A stretch of DNA of 64,000 bases from Rhyzopertha dominica (taxonomy: Eukaryota; Arthropoda; Insecta; Coleoptera; Bostrichidae), in assembly GCA_025024175.1 (NCBI GenBank), contig QCXZ01000041.1, positions 23,617,786-23,681,785 of the forward strand. Direction: 5' to 3'. The translations under genes and the position numbers were made by a program. Positions within the stretch are counted from its first letter, which is position 1, and each line of letters opens with the position of its first letter. This document shows, one piece after another, positions 1-10,557 of the stretch. A model generated the notes under the pieces. That model saw only the letters and a program-made list of their open reading frames with translations. It ran no database searches and was not told where the DNA came from.

Positions 1-2550
1 AGCAAGCGAACAAATTCTGTTCTAATTCTTCGACCCAAAAACTAAACTCACCTGCACATATATTCTTGACGAATTGTACATACGCATATCTTATTGATTT
101 AAAGTAAAAGAAAAATCGAAATTACTGCAGTATTCCAGTATTCGATGTATTAGCGTCACTAAAAGTATTAAAATATAAAAATTCCGGATTAATTTAAAAT
201 ATAGAAGTATCTAAAGTACTGTTTTAGTCGTGGAGGAACTTTTTGCGCTGGAATTAAAAATACAATAATAATTATAGAACCTCTCCCGCTGTACTATAGC
301 TGCCTACCACTTATATCTTCAGAAACTGGTAGATTGGACACACTAGATTCATAAAAAATACACCACATGCATAATGATAGTAATAGTAATAATAGCTATG
401 TAATACGTATATACCTAGGCATGTTCCAAACTATTAGTATTCTCACGGGCGTAGCCAGGGGGGGAGGTTGAGGGTTTGACCCCCCCCCCCGCGGGCGGTG
501 GTTAAGTTAAGATCTCTATAAATAAGATCATAAAAATTCTGTAAGCTCGCAACTGTCCCAGACTTTTTTATAATAAACTAACCTGTCTGTTTAATAACAT
601 AATAAAATTCCGTTCAAACATCTGGGATTTGTGGGTTATTGAACTTTAGCCATAAAATCGCGATAAAATGAAGCTTTTGTATGATTTCCCATCGTCGTAT
701 AGTTACTCATCTTTAAGCAAACATTAAAAATCTAATAGAATTAGTTTGGGTTCACCGGATTTCACCTAGTCTCTATCGGTTCTTTGTACCAAGCTTTTAT
801 AGTCTAAACAAAAATATAACATCCTTTTGATTATACCCGTGCTACTGAATGCAGTACCCCACATTTACAGCTGCCTATAAAAAATTATTTTTACCTACGG
901 TTTTTTTTAGTACTTTAACAGAAATCCAAATACTGCATAGGATTTACATGTGTGTACCAATAAAACATAGACATTTTGGTGTCATTTCATGTCCTGTATA
1001 CAGACACAATACGTGACCACCATAATTTTGCAAAATTTTATGAGACACTAAATCGTGGTCTAGACAGATGTGACCAAAAATCTTCAACATTCTGCGGTTG
1101 CCCTTTGTTTATGTCCGTATTAAATTTATTTTATGGCAATTCCCGATCCAGACGCCATTAACAGTTCATGAGACGACGGCTCTTACATTTACCACTGCTG
1201 CCAGCTCGAAGATTGTCTAGAACAAAAAAGAATTATTTCAACACAATGACAAATTAGGTAGCTCCTCGATCTGAAATCAATCGTTTGTCGTTTATATGCT
1301 AGACTACTACAAATATAATGTACTCGTATTTTGAAGTGTAACATTTGCAAACATTAAAGTATAAATTTCTCCAGGCTGCACATTAACGTTCAATTAATCT
1401 AGACTTATATCTAATTATATTTACAGGCAAATCGTAATTTATGTAATTTGGTACACAAACCTCCTTCTAAATAGTGTTTAATGTTAATGTCAAAAGAGCT
1501 CCACTTGCAATTTACACTGTTTTTGAAGGGTGTAACAAGTAACCGTAATAACGTATTATTTTCATCAGTGTAAAAGACGACGAATACGTCAAATGTCAAA
1601 TGTGCATCAAATTATAAATGCATGCAGTATAAAGAAATTCTTTGCCTACTAAACATTGTTGTCCCAATAATACAAAGAAAGTAAAGAAAGTTGACCCATT
1701 CGCTAACTTGATTTTGTTCATCCAATCATTTGATTTCGGAGTACCGATTTGAATGGGATGTTGGCGTGACCTTTTTACTGTAGTAATTAAAAGTAGACAA
1801 AAAATTTTAGTATCTTTTTTTGTAATAACTAGTGGACATAATTTGCTTAATTGATATTCTTTTGAAAGAGTTGATATAGATGAACTTTTCCTCAAGATAA
1901 ATTGAAGTACTCTTATCTATTTTATAAATTTGAACAGCAATACATCGTTCTCAAAGCAATAATAGTAAAAAAAACTTCAGTCTGGCAACTCCGCATCCAT
2001 GGTAAAAGTTGAAAGTGAACAAATGAACTGCAGCAGAACAAGTTGAGTTCGAATTAAACCCCAAAAAGGCGGGGGTCATCAGTAACGTTCAAAGAGTTTA
2101 TTTGCTGCACCGTCGCCAGTTTCACGTCCGGAGAATCCAAGTTGCTTAATTTCCTCCTTAGAAACTTTCAGAAGCCATCGATAAAAGTCTCGACTTTTAA
2201 ACGTGACTGTACTCCTAACGCCGTAATATATTGCCGCCATGCTGTCGGTTTCAAATTTCACACGTTTTGTACAAACTTCGATAATTTACGGTGAAAGGTT
2301 CGTTATTCATAGGCAATTCTATAAAAACAGCGCTTAAATAAAGGTGTGAAGGATTCCTAAGCGGAGTTTTTTAATCTTTGAGGGTGTATCGAGTTCTCTT
2401 ACCAGTGGCGTGGAGGTTTTTGCAGGTATTTAAAAAAATAGTTTTTGCAATATATTTGGAATTTGAAAACATATTGTTCTCGTNTTAAAAATGTTTAATA
2501 AATAATAATAACACTTATAGATAGACCAATCGCATTATTATGGAAAGATT
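1..2550. other. Intergenic, no recognised gene
   Basis: AT-rich sequence. A run of C's at about 479-490 follows a short segment reading GGGCGTAGCCAGGGGGGG, a fragment style common in insect repeats. A minus-strand open stretch at 2079-2277 reads like protein (see findings) but has no identity I can give. Nothing else was supported. Confidence 0.5.
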
Positions 2551-4384
2551 ATAGAGGGTATGGAACCAGAAGGATATTTCAGGTTCTGCTCGACCTATTT
2601 TTCTGAAATTGTGCATGGGCCTATGTTTAATTAAAATGCATTTTTTCCGAGATATCGGCGTAGTTGCATTTTTTTTATGGGAAGGGGGGNCAAAAGACAT
2701 CATTGAAAAGGATATTNTTTCCTGATTTCAAAAATGTTCACACTACTTGTACAATTTATTGCTTCTGAGTTGAGAAAAATATGATAACAAACTTNGGTCT
2801 AGAAAAAAACTTGATAAAAACCATATTCGTTAACGCTAAGTAAGAACAAAAAATCTAGGTGTCTCCATTTTCCTCATGACTGGTGATAATTTTCATTCAC
2901 TTTGTTATTTGCAATCGCAATACCTCAGTTAACTGAACATGATCGCATCGATATTTTGGTGATGATTGGTTATGGAGATAGAATACGAAGTTATTCGGAA
3001 ATAGTTGCACTCTACAATGCATTTCATGAACATCGTGAACCAATTGCCAGATCAGCATTTATTAAAACATTGCAACGTTTTGACGAAACCGGCGGTGTTA
3101 ACAATCGTCAAAAACCAGGACCTCCAAATTCTAAAGGTTACTAGGAGTGAGGAAATTAACTTGAATGTCCTTTTAGATGTGCAAGAGAATACCACGTGTT
3201 CCGTACAACAGCGTGCCCTCACTCACCATATTAGCAGAAGATCTGTTCATAAAATTTTGAAAAAAGAGAAGTTTCATCTACACTAAATTCACTTATTACA
3301 AGAACTGAGCGAAGATGATTTCGATCGTATTTTGCGAAACTGCCATGAACATGGTAAATGAAAATAGAAACATTTTCAAGTGGATTATGTATTCTGATGA
3401 AGCGACTTTTTGCCTCAATGGTAATGTGAATAGACATAATTGCAGATAATGGTCGAACACAAATCCACATTGGATGGCACAAGTCCACACACAACACCCT
3501 CAGAAAGTGAATGTCTGGTGTGGTATTATCGGTGAGTACATTATTGGGCTTTTTTTTCATCGATAGAGATTTGAATGCGGTCAAATATTTACAGCTCTTG
3601 CGCGAATGCATTATACCAGAACTTATTCGCCTGTTCCCTAGTCGTGAAAATGCTGTGCGTCCTTCTGAACAGATATGGTTTCAGCAAGATGGTGCACCGC
3701 CCCATTTTGCAGTCAACGTTTGTGATATTTGAATGTGATATTTCCAGACAGATCGATTGGTATAGGCGCGGAGCGATAGAATGCCCAACACGTTCCCTTG
3801 ATCTGGCGCCGCTTGATTTTTTCCTGTGGGGTATCTGAAATATCGGATTTATGCTGATCGGCCAAGTAATGCAGAAGATTTCAAAGGACGAATCAGGGTA
3901 AAAATTCAGAACTTACTTCCAAATATGCTACAAAGAACATTATAAAACTTTTACTCAAGGCTGCATTACTGCCAGGAAATAAATGGGGAACATTTTGAGC
4001 ATCTTCTGTAATGTAAATCTGAAAAAATACTGATATTTTCACGGACTCAAGTTTTTCTTTTTTACTTTTGTTTTCATTCTTTTCTTTCTTTGTCATGCTC
4101 AATTATTGTATTTACACTTTTCTCAACTCAGAAGCAATAAATTGTACAAGTGTGATACATTTTTTAAATCAGGAAAAATTGTCCTTTTCAATGATGTGCC
4201 TTTTGACTCCCCTTCTCATTTAGAACTTGCGCTCATATCTCGGAAACGAGAGTTGACACGGGGTTGACAAAATTCTAGAAAATGCATTTTAATTACCCAT
4301 AACCCCTTGCACAATTTCAGAAAAATTGGTAGAATAGAACCTAAAACATCTTGCTGGTTCCATACTTTGTAGCGACCCTGTATA
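2551..4384 (+). mobile_element. Mariner-like DNA transposon with long terminal inverted repeats, decayed
   Basis: The ends 2551-2779 and 4118-4384 are inverted repeats of each other. For example, TTGTACAATTTATTGCTTCT lies near 2750 on the plus strand and its complement near 4138-4157. The outer right end reads ACCCTGTATA and the left reads TATAGAGGGTATGG, consistent with insertion at TA. Between them is a plus-strand transposase relic. Unequal arm content (the right arm carries extra bases near 4235-4290) and stops show it is old and inactive. Confidence 0.85.
2911..4000 (+). pseudogene. Mariner-like (about DD41D) transposase relic
   Basis: Frames in order: an N-terminal HTH-like region with IPQLTEHDRIDILVMIGYGD and PIARSAFIKTLQRFDETGGV; QQRALTHHISRRSVHKILKK; first catalytic Asp in MYSDEATFCLNG near 3396; KVNVWCGIIG; second Asp in WFQQDGAPPHF (3688-3690); third Asp in LDLAPLDFFLWGI (3815-3817). 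The distance between the last two, about 41 codons, places it near the DD41D group of Tc1/mariner transposases rather than DD34D mariner. At least five frameshifts or stops break the frame. Confidence 0.8.
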
Positions 4385-5300
4385 AGTAATTGGTAGCTGC
4401 GCTCTAATATCGATTGATAATATAGATTTAATTTGCACGTTCCACCTCTAACATTGGTGTAGTTGGAAAGTTACAATTTTATTATGGTTCTTTGATAATA
4501 AGATTTTGAAGCACTCGTATAATATTCAGTTTAATTAATCTAGTTTAACACACAAACTATTCGACATACTATACTCAACAGGAATAGTTTCTTGTTCAAC
4601 TCAAAAGTCATGATCTCATTTGAACGTTTTCTGGAGCCAAAAGACTTTTGTCGACCAATCGCCTGCGAATATCTTAGTGAGAGATACCAAATGATTTTGT
4701 TAACAAATTATTATACTAAACGATTATGCTGGAAGCATTGCATTTATAGGTACTATACGTATATTGCAAGGTCGATAGTCAGAAGTCAACAATTGCTGTT
4801 TTTTGTTCAAACGTCTAGATATCTGAACTGTCTTTTTCTTCGAATTCGAAGACCTTTCTCATTTTGGGTCATCTTCGTTATATTCGGGATCCTATTAGTC
4901 TTACCGCTTATTAGTTTATCCACATGAGTATTCCATTTAATCTATATATTACTAGCTACTAGCTGTTGCCAGCCGCTTTGCTCGCGTAGAAAAAAGTATA
5001 TACCTAATATTAAATACGAAATAAAAATACCTTGAAACAAATAGATACTAGATACCAAATAGGGATGTAATTTCTAACCAAAAGTTGTGTAGGTATATTT
5101 CAACTTTTAACTAAAAGTCAAAATGTTTAAATATTACTTCGAAAGCAATGCAAAGCCCACATTCATCCGCTTGTCACCCTCTCAGCAATAGTATTTAAGA
5201 AAACAGTGATGTAGTGCATATATGTGTGCATATATTAGTATAAAACTTAATATTTACTTCATTTTAAAAATAACGGAAATCACATTCGATTTATCATTCT
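4385..5300. other. Intergenic, repeat-derived sequence
   Basis: Mostly unrecognised. The phrase AGCTGTTGCCAGCCGCTTTG near 4960-4985 resembles the start of common arthropod dispersed repeats. An open stretch at 4592-4927 on the plus strand has no recognisable domain and was not called. Confidence 0.4.
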
Positions 5301-5309
5301 CCTTTTCAT

Positions 5310-5910
5310 ACCTAGAGGGGTGGAATTTCAAAAACAAAGAAATAAATGCGTACTAATTTCTAAACAATACATAATTCATGTTAATTACTGCGTAAATTAT
5401 TCAGCTTGAAATATTATCGCTTATTTCACCCCCCTCATAGGTGGATTTTCGAAAACGCTGTAACGCGTACTTATACTTTTCTAATCAAAAGTCCAAATAA
5501 CATTTCATGCTTATAACTTCAATTAACGTCAAAAATGACATACCTCCCGTACACACTCCCTCCCCTCCCATTTCACCTTGTTAAGACTGGAAACGACAAT
5601 ACAAATTTTGAGTAATAACGTTTCATGCTTTCAACTTCAAAAATGACGTAACATCAGCATCCCCACATCATATCACCACCTTTGAGGACGTATTAAAAAA
5701 ACAGTGAAAAAGTACCCCATTTCACACCTTTAGAAATGGAAAATAGTAGGCTTAATACGTAATTCATGTTNATTACTTCGTAAATTGAACTTNAAAATTT
5801 TTTCCTTAATTCNCCCCCTCACAGGTNGAATTTTAAAAAACACNTACTTATTGTTTTCTAATNAAAAACCTCTGTATGTAATAACATTTCGTGCTTTTAA
5901 CTCGTATGTT
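5310..5910. repeat. Diverged tandem duplication, about 390-bp spacing
   Basis: The segment AATTCATGTTAATTAC followed by a CGTAAATT-type stretch, a C-rich stretch and an AGGTGGATTTT-type stretch occurs at about 5371-5470 and again at 5761-5850. ATTTCATGCTT-like words recur at 5498, 5617 and 5887. The copies are diverged and contain N bases. Origin unknown; probably a decayed mobile element or satellite-like array. Confidence 0.5.
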
Positions 5911-6095
5911 AAAATTATTTAAAAAAAAGTATCAAAAGTCTCTTCATCCAGCGCGTAATATTTACTATAATTGTCTTTTATTTTATGGGCCATTATCTTC
6001 GATTGCCCGACTTCTGTAACACCACTGTGCTTCTCATGTATATTTTTAACAACTGCCGCTTGAAAAGCCGCTAATGGGGTCTTTATTGTTTTCAG

Positions 6096-6290
6096 CTGGA
6101 GGGGTGTAAATTCGCCTGTGAAGTGTATAAGAAGATTAATGTCACAGAGAGTCGACGACAAGCTAAGATCTTCAAAGTATGGCTTCTGAATGATACACAT
6201 CTTACATGGCTGTTTCCCACCACGGCGAAAAATGTTGTTTACATCGTGAATGGATATAGAAAAAATGGAGAATTACAGGAAATCGATCAG
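6096..6290 (+). CDS. Penultimate exon of an FN3-like protein gene
   Basis: This is a 195-nt open exon with a good acceptor (TCTTTATTGTTTTCAG ending at 6095) and donor GTAAAT at 6291. It encodes 65 residues: LEGCKFACEVYKKINVTESR, then a stretch containing KVWLLNDTHLTWLFPTTAKN and VVYIVNGYRKNGELQEIDQ. The order of strand-like segments with a core Trp followed by Y-I-V-N-G-Y resembles the first half of a fibronectin type III domain. Phase is 0 on both sides, and the frame continues into the exon at 6879. Two Cys lie four residues apart before the domain. Upstream exons were not found, so they may lie before the window or be hidden. An opposite-strand open frame also covers part of this exon. Confidence 0.5.
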
Positions 6291-6878
6291 GTAAATTATT
6301 AATAAACAAATTTATAGTTGTTCTAAAAAATTACAATGTAATTCTAATTAATTTAAACGGAATTTTTTTAATAGATTTTAAATTATTCTGTTATAAAATT
6401 TGCGTTTCAATCAGAGGCTATAAAACCCCTCGCGACGAGCTTAGGCGTGTGACATAGATGCCCTTAGGATATCATAAGTGATCCGTGCTAGAAACATAAA
6501 ATTATTTATTTTTAAGACATTAAAACATGCAACAGTTGCTTCCCAGCTCATTAGATGAAAGGAAAAGGGTCGATTAGATCCTTTCGTTAAAAATTGCAAG
6601 TTTTATACTTATCCCAATTTGGTTTTCCAGGTCACGCACTTAGCCTCATCGCAGGGTATTGTTTTCTAGCCTATCCCTTTAGAACGAACTTTGTACTTAA
6701 TTTATTTAAACGTTACTCAAAATTTTGGGATTTGTGAGCAGCGATGAGTAGTAAGCATATTTTCTATCGTAATAGGCTATTAAAACCAACCCTTAAACAA
6801 TTTTGAACAGCCCTATTATTTTANCTCATATGATTATTATTACAATTTTTAATATAATCTTTTGTATTTTTCTTACAG

Positions 6879-7031
6879 ACTACTAACAATTTTGTTGAAC
6901 TGGATGAATACGTGACCNTCAAATTCCACAGGATAATCGTAACAGCTGTCAATCAAAGATCTGTTTTGGGTTATGGAAAAAGACGCATTTCTCCTTATCA
7001 AGCAGCATTGTTCCAGGCAAAGCATAATTAA
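6879..7031 (+). CDS. Terminal exon of the FN3-like protein gene
   Basis: The acceptor TTTTTCTTACAG ends at 6878. The exon encodes 50 residues, starting TTNNFVELDEYVT and continuing through FHRIIVTAVNQRSVLGYGKR to FQAKHN, then TAA at 7029-7031. The pattern V-E-L ... H-R-I-I-V-T-A-V-N is the typical end of a fibronectin type III domain, so with the previous exon it makes one complete domain of about 85 residues. One N is present at 6918. The short basic tail has no membrane segment. No known protein was recognised by name. Confidence 0.55.
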   Translation, partial: TTNNFVELDEYVTXKFHRIIVTAVNQRSVLGYGKRRISPYQAALFQAKHN

Positions 7032-7118
7032 TCCTAAAACGCTAACAATTGTTATTTTTGACGGTTTTCTGTTGTATGTACATAATTACGTAGATATAAT
7101 GTAATTTATTGTTTTATT

Positions 7119-7124
7119 AATAAA
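7119..7124 (+). promoter_or_regulatory. AATAAA polyadenylation signal of the FN3-like gene
   Basis: A canonical AATAAA lies 88 nt after the TAA at 7029-7031, in an AT-rich tail. It supports the model that 6879-7031 is a real terminal exon. Confidence 0.55.
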
Positions 7125-7789
7125 ATCAATATGATTATATTGCCACCTTTTCTTATTAGTTACCGAACTACGAAAAAAGGAAGTGATTAAGATTTGAGAA
7201 GTTTAGCGTATTATACCTAGGTAAGGTTTGTTCTTCTTTAGGAAGCAGGAAGGACAGTGCTTTTGTAAGTTCTGTCCTTCCTCGAAGAAAATCGTCCTTT
7301 GATCTGTATAGTGTGCTGAAAGTAATGGAAAAATACATGGCGAAAATCAGCATATTGACAATTATAAAAGATGGGTGTAACATATAAATAATAAACGTAT
7401 TTCAAGTGAAAATTTATTTATTCTTATTCAATTGACGCTGAGCTGCATGGTAGTTAATGCAAAAGTTAAAAAAAAACGGATTTTTCAGTTCCTTAAATCG
7501 GCCTGGCTCGGACGTATTTTAACAATCTGTTTTAGAATTGTTTGCCAGTGGCTTTGCCACCTTTGGCTTTCCATCTCGTCAGTCACATCGTACGTTACTA
7601 CTTACTGTGCTATCTGCTGAGTGCTATTGCTTTGAAGCATCACGGAATATGCAGCTCACTGTTAGAAAATGTGCATTCATAATTACACTTGAATGCAGAA
7701 TTTGCCGTTTGGGTATGTGACAAAAGGATGGGCAGTAAAAGGCGAAGCTTTTTTTAGCTAAAGTAAAGTCTGAGAAACATTAAACATTT

Positions 7790-7930
7790 GGAAAGACCTT
7801 CCGCGAGCGAGACACGATTTATGAAATATTGAAGAAGTTTAGTGGTACAGGGTGTGTATCCAAGGCAAAAGAAACAGTGCAAGGTGTTCGAGATCCGTGG
7901 CAAGATTACCCCAACATTACTTGCTGTGAG
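7790..7930 (+). pseudogene. Possible transposase N-terminal fragment
   Basis: The plus-strand translation includes RERDTIYEILKKFSGTGCVS followed by a KAKETVQGVRDPW-like stretch. This resembles the helix-turn-helix region of Tc1/mariner transposases (x-x-T-I-Y-x-x-x-x-K-F-x-x-T-G-x-V). No catalytic blocks follow, so it is a short remnant at best. Confidence 0.35.
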
Positions 7931-9271
7931 CCAAAACAAGCAATAGGGTATCATACAGAAACATAGTGTAACGTTATTGATCTATAACAAACACGCACAC
8001 GATCTCAAATACACCATCCAATGAAGTTTTCAAGCATATTACTGTTTAATAATAAAGTGTCACTGAACAGCGGATCATAGTTAATCTTTATTACGGCAAG
8101 AATGAGCATAAAAAAAGAAAGAGCAATGTACCTAGCTTATTATTCATTTTGATGACATATGGTAAGTATTTCACGTCAAGTTGGCGCATTCTCATAATTT
8201 ATTATGAAAGATAAGTTTTAAAATATTTTAGCAATTTTTCTAATTATTTCAAAATAATATAACCTCTAACGAATACCTATTATAAAGCTTATGGTAAGTA
8301 TACTACAAACTATTAATAAAATTTGGAATCTCGGATTTGGGTATTTATTTATTCTGTTTAGATTACATAATTAAACTGTAGTATTGCTACGGCCAGAGCA
8401 CATGCTCATTTTATGCACCTTAAGCATGGGCTTATTTGCCCATTTTGAATCTCTAATTTACCCTGTAATTCCTCTAGCCTGTTGGTCAAAGCAAATATGT
8501 GTTGCATTATTTTCCTATTTCTAACAATTTGGGATTTCTACCTGTTTTAGTACCATTTTGTTCTTTTGCTGCTCAAAAAGGAATATATATATTTTAAAGT
8601 TTAATAGTTCGTAAAAAGCATTGCATTTAAAACCATACTTGGAGTAATGAAATCCTTCCACTTTTGCATGCGGAATTTAGCACGCAGAATTATTGGGCAA
8701 AGCCCTAGCAGAACAAAAAGTTACTCGTTATAAATAGTTTTGTTTTTCAAAACAATTACAATCTGTGTGGATGCACTGGTTTCATTATACCTACTTTACA
8801 AATATAAAGCTGTTATTCTTCTTTACCATTTGAAAAGAACCCAAAGAGTATCTTTTTGGTTTACAAGACCCAAAGATTGAAAAACACCATATACTTTAAA
8901 AAAACTTAACCGTTTTAAAGTTAAGGCTTAAAATGTGTGGGGTTTGCCTCCTCCCAACCCCACCCCTTTAAAAAAAAATGTGCACATCATTTTAACTGCT
9001 TCCACTTCAAATAATAATAGCCAAAATTGATGAAATTATATCTACCGGTCTAAGATATTTCTGAAAAACTGTCTCTCTTCCCCCATATTTAAGAGTCATT
9101 ATCTATAGGCGAGAGTTTATATCAAAAAAAGTTATACTGTAAAATAGTGTTATATTTGCACCAGTTTTCTGATTCCGAGAGGTTGCACACATAATGTGAG
9201 ACACATATACATTTATTGTTGATTGATGTATAGGTATATATTACAATGTTTATTATTTTTCTGCATGTGTC

Positions 9272-9283
9272 GCCATCTAGTGG
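9272..9283. promoter_or_regulatory. CTCF-like core motif
   Basis: GCCATCTAGTGG fits the CTCF core consensus in reverse orientation (GCCMYCTRSTGG) at every position. Such words also occur inside insect transposons, so function is not implied. Confidence 0.25.
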
Positions 9284-9444
9284 TACTAGTTCTAAGCTTG
9301 CAACACATTTTATTTGTGTAGTGTGTACCAGTGCTGCTCTTTATACCACAAGCGTAGTAGATTTACTACACTGACCTTCTATATACTATGCTACCACCAT
9401 ATTTATGTTAATTATTGTGTGACCTTTATGAAGCGCCGTTTGGG

Positions 9445-10557
9445 ACAAAAATGATCAAACAGAAATAACAAAATTTAATAAATCTAAAACTTTAAAAAAA
9501 AACTTAAAAATCACGTATCACGCCGTTTGGGACAAACGTTTTCAATCTTCGGTACGTGTATGTAAATTCCACCAAGGTGTTCCTCGAATACTCCGTCCGA
9601 AAAGTTAGCAGTAAGATATCTTATTTTCAAAAACCTTATCGTCAATCGTTAGTATGTCGTTAGTAAGTATTTGTAAGTGCTTTGAAATTGTTTGTAACTG
9701 AGTAACCAACCAAATATTCATCTTTCAATAAATCGCAGTTGGTTTTATTACAAAAACATCGAAACTAGTAAAAATTATTAAAACTTCGTTTGTAAGTAAT
9801 TGTAAGTGGATTTTTTCGCGTTTGCTAGTTCGAAAACAATGTTACATTCTTCAGTTTAAAGCAGTAAGGTTTGTTCCAAAAAACCTCAAAAAATTTANAC
9901 TTCTTAGAAATCGTTTATAACTGTTTGTAAATGTACTTTTAGGATTTGTAAATCAATTTTAAGCTGACTAATTAAATAATTCCGGCAGCGATTTCCTTTG
10001 AAACGACGACGTCAATATTAGACAAAATACACTTACAATTACTTACAAACGAAGTTTTAATATTTTTTTACTAGTTTCGATGTTTTTGTAATAAAACCAA
10101 CTGCGATTTATTGATAGATGAATATTTGGTTGGTTGCTCAGTTACAAACCATCCCAAAGCCCTTACAAATACTTACTTACTACATACTAACGATTGACGA
10201 TAAGGTTTTTGAAAAAAAGTTATCTCACTGCTAACTTTTCGGACATTAATAGATGTAGTGACTGATAGCAATAGGAACCTGGAGTTTGAGTGCAACTAAG
10301 CAAGTGGTGTGCGGAGTATTCGAGGAACACCGGAACACTTTGGTGAAATTTACATACGCGTACCGAAGATTGAACGTTTTTGTCCCAAATGACGTGATAC
10401 GTGATTTTTAAGTTTTATCTTTAAAAGATTTTTTTAAGTTTTATTTTTAAAAGTTTTCATTTTTAAAGTTTTACGTTTAAAAGTTTTATTTTTAAAACTT
10501 TTACGTTTCAAAGTTTTATATTTATTAAAGTGCACAAAAATGTTATTTCTGTATGAT
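9445..10557. mobile_element. Foldback element with long inverted arms
   Basis: The left arm (9445-9809) and right arm (10029-10557) are reverse complements over most of their length. Shared blocks include TTTACTAGTTTCGATGTTTT, AACCAACTGCGATTTATTGA, and the CACGTATCACGCCGTTTGGG region. A loop of about 220 bp separates them. The right arm holds an extra segment near 10260-10312 and an expanded run of AAGTTTT-type words near 10400-10520. No coding sequence. Many TTGTAAGT words repeat in both arms. Confidence 0.8.

Larger units (their letters stand above)
7125..9440. other. Intergenic, no recognised host gene
   Basis: AT-rich sequence with one weak transposase-like segment (7790-7930) and short stretches rich in C near 8945-8970 that look repeat-derived. 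GCCATCTAGTGG occurs at 9272-9283 (see that entry). I see no gene. Confidence 0.4.

Noticed and set aside
479..490. C run after GGGCGTAGCCAGGGGGGG
   Set aside because: Considered as a regulatory or G-quadruplex site, but the context is typical of a dispersed repeat and the run length may be a sequencing artefact.
4592..4927. 111-codon plus-strand frame
   Set aside because: Hydrophobic at the end but no family resemblance, start context or neighbouring exon.
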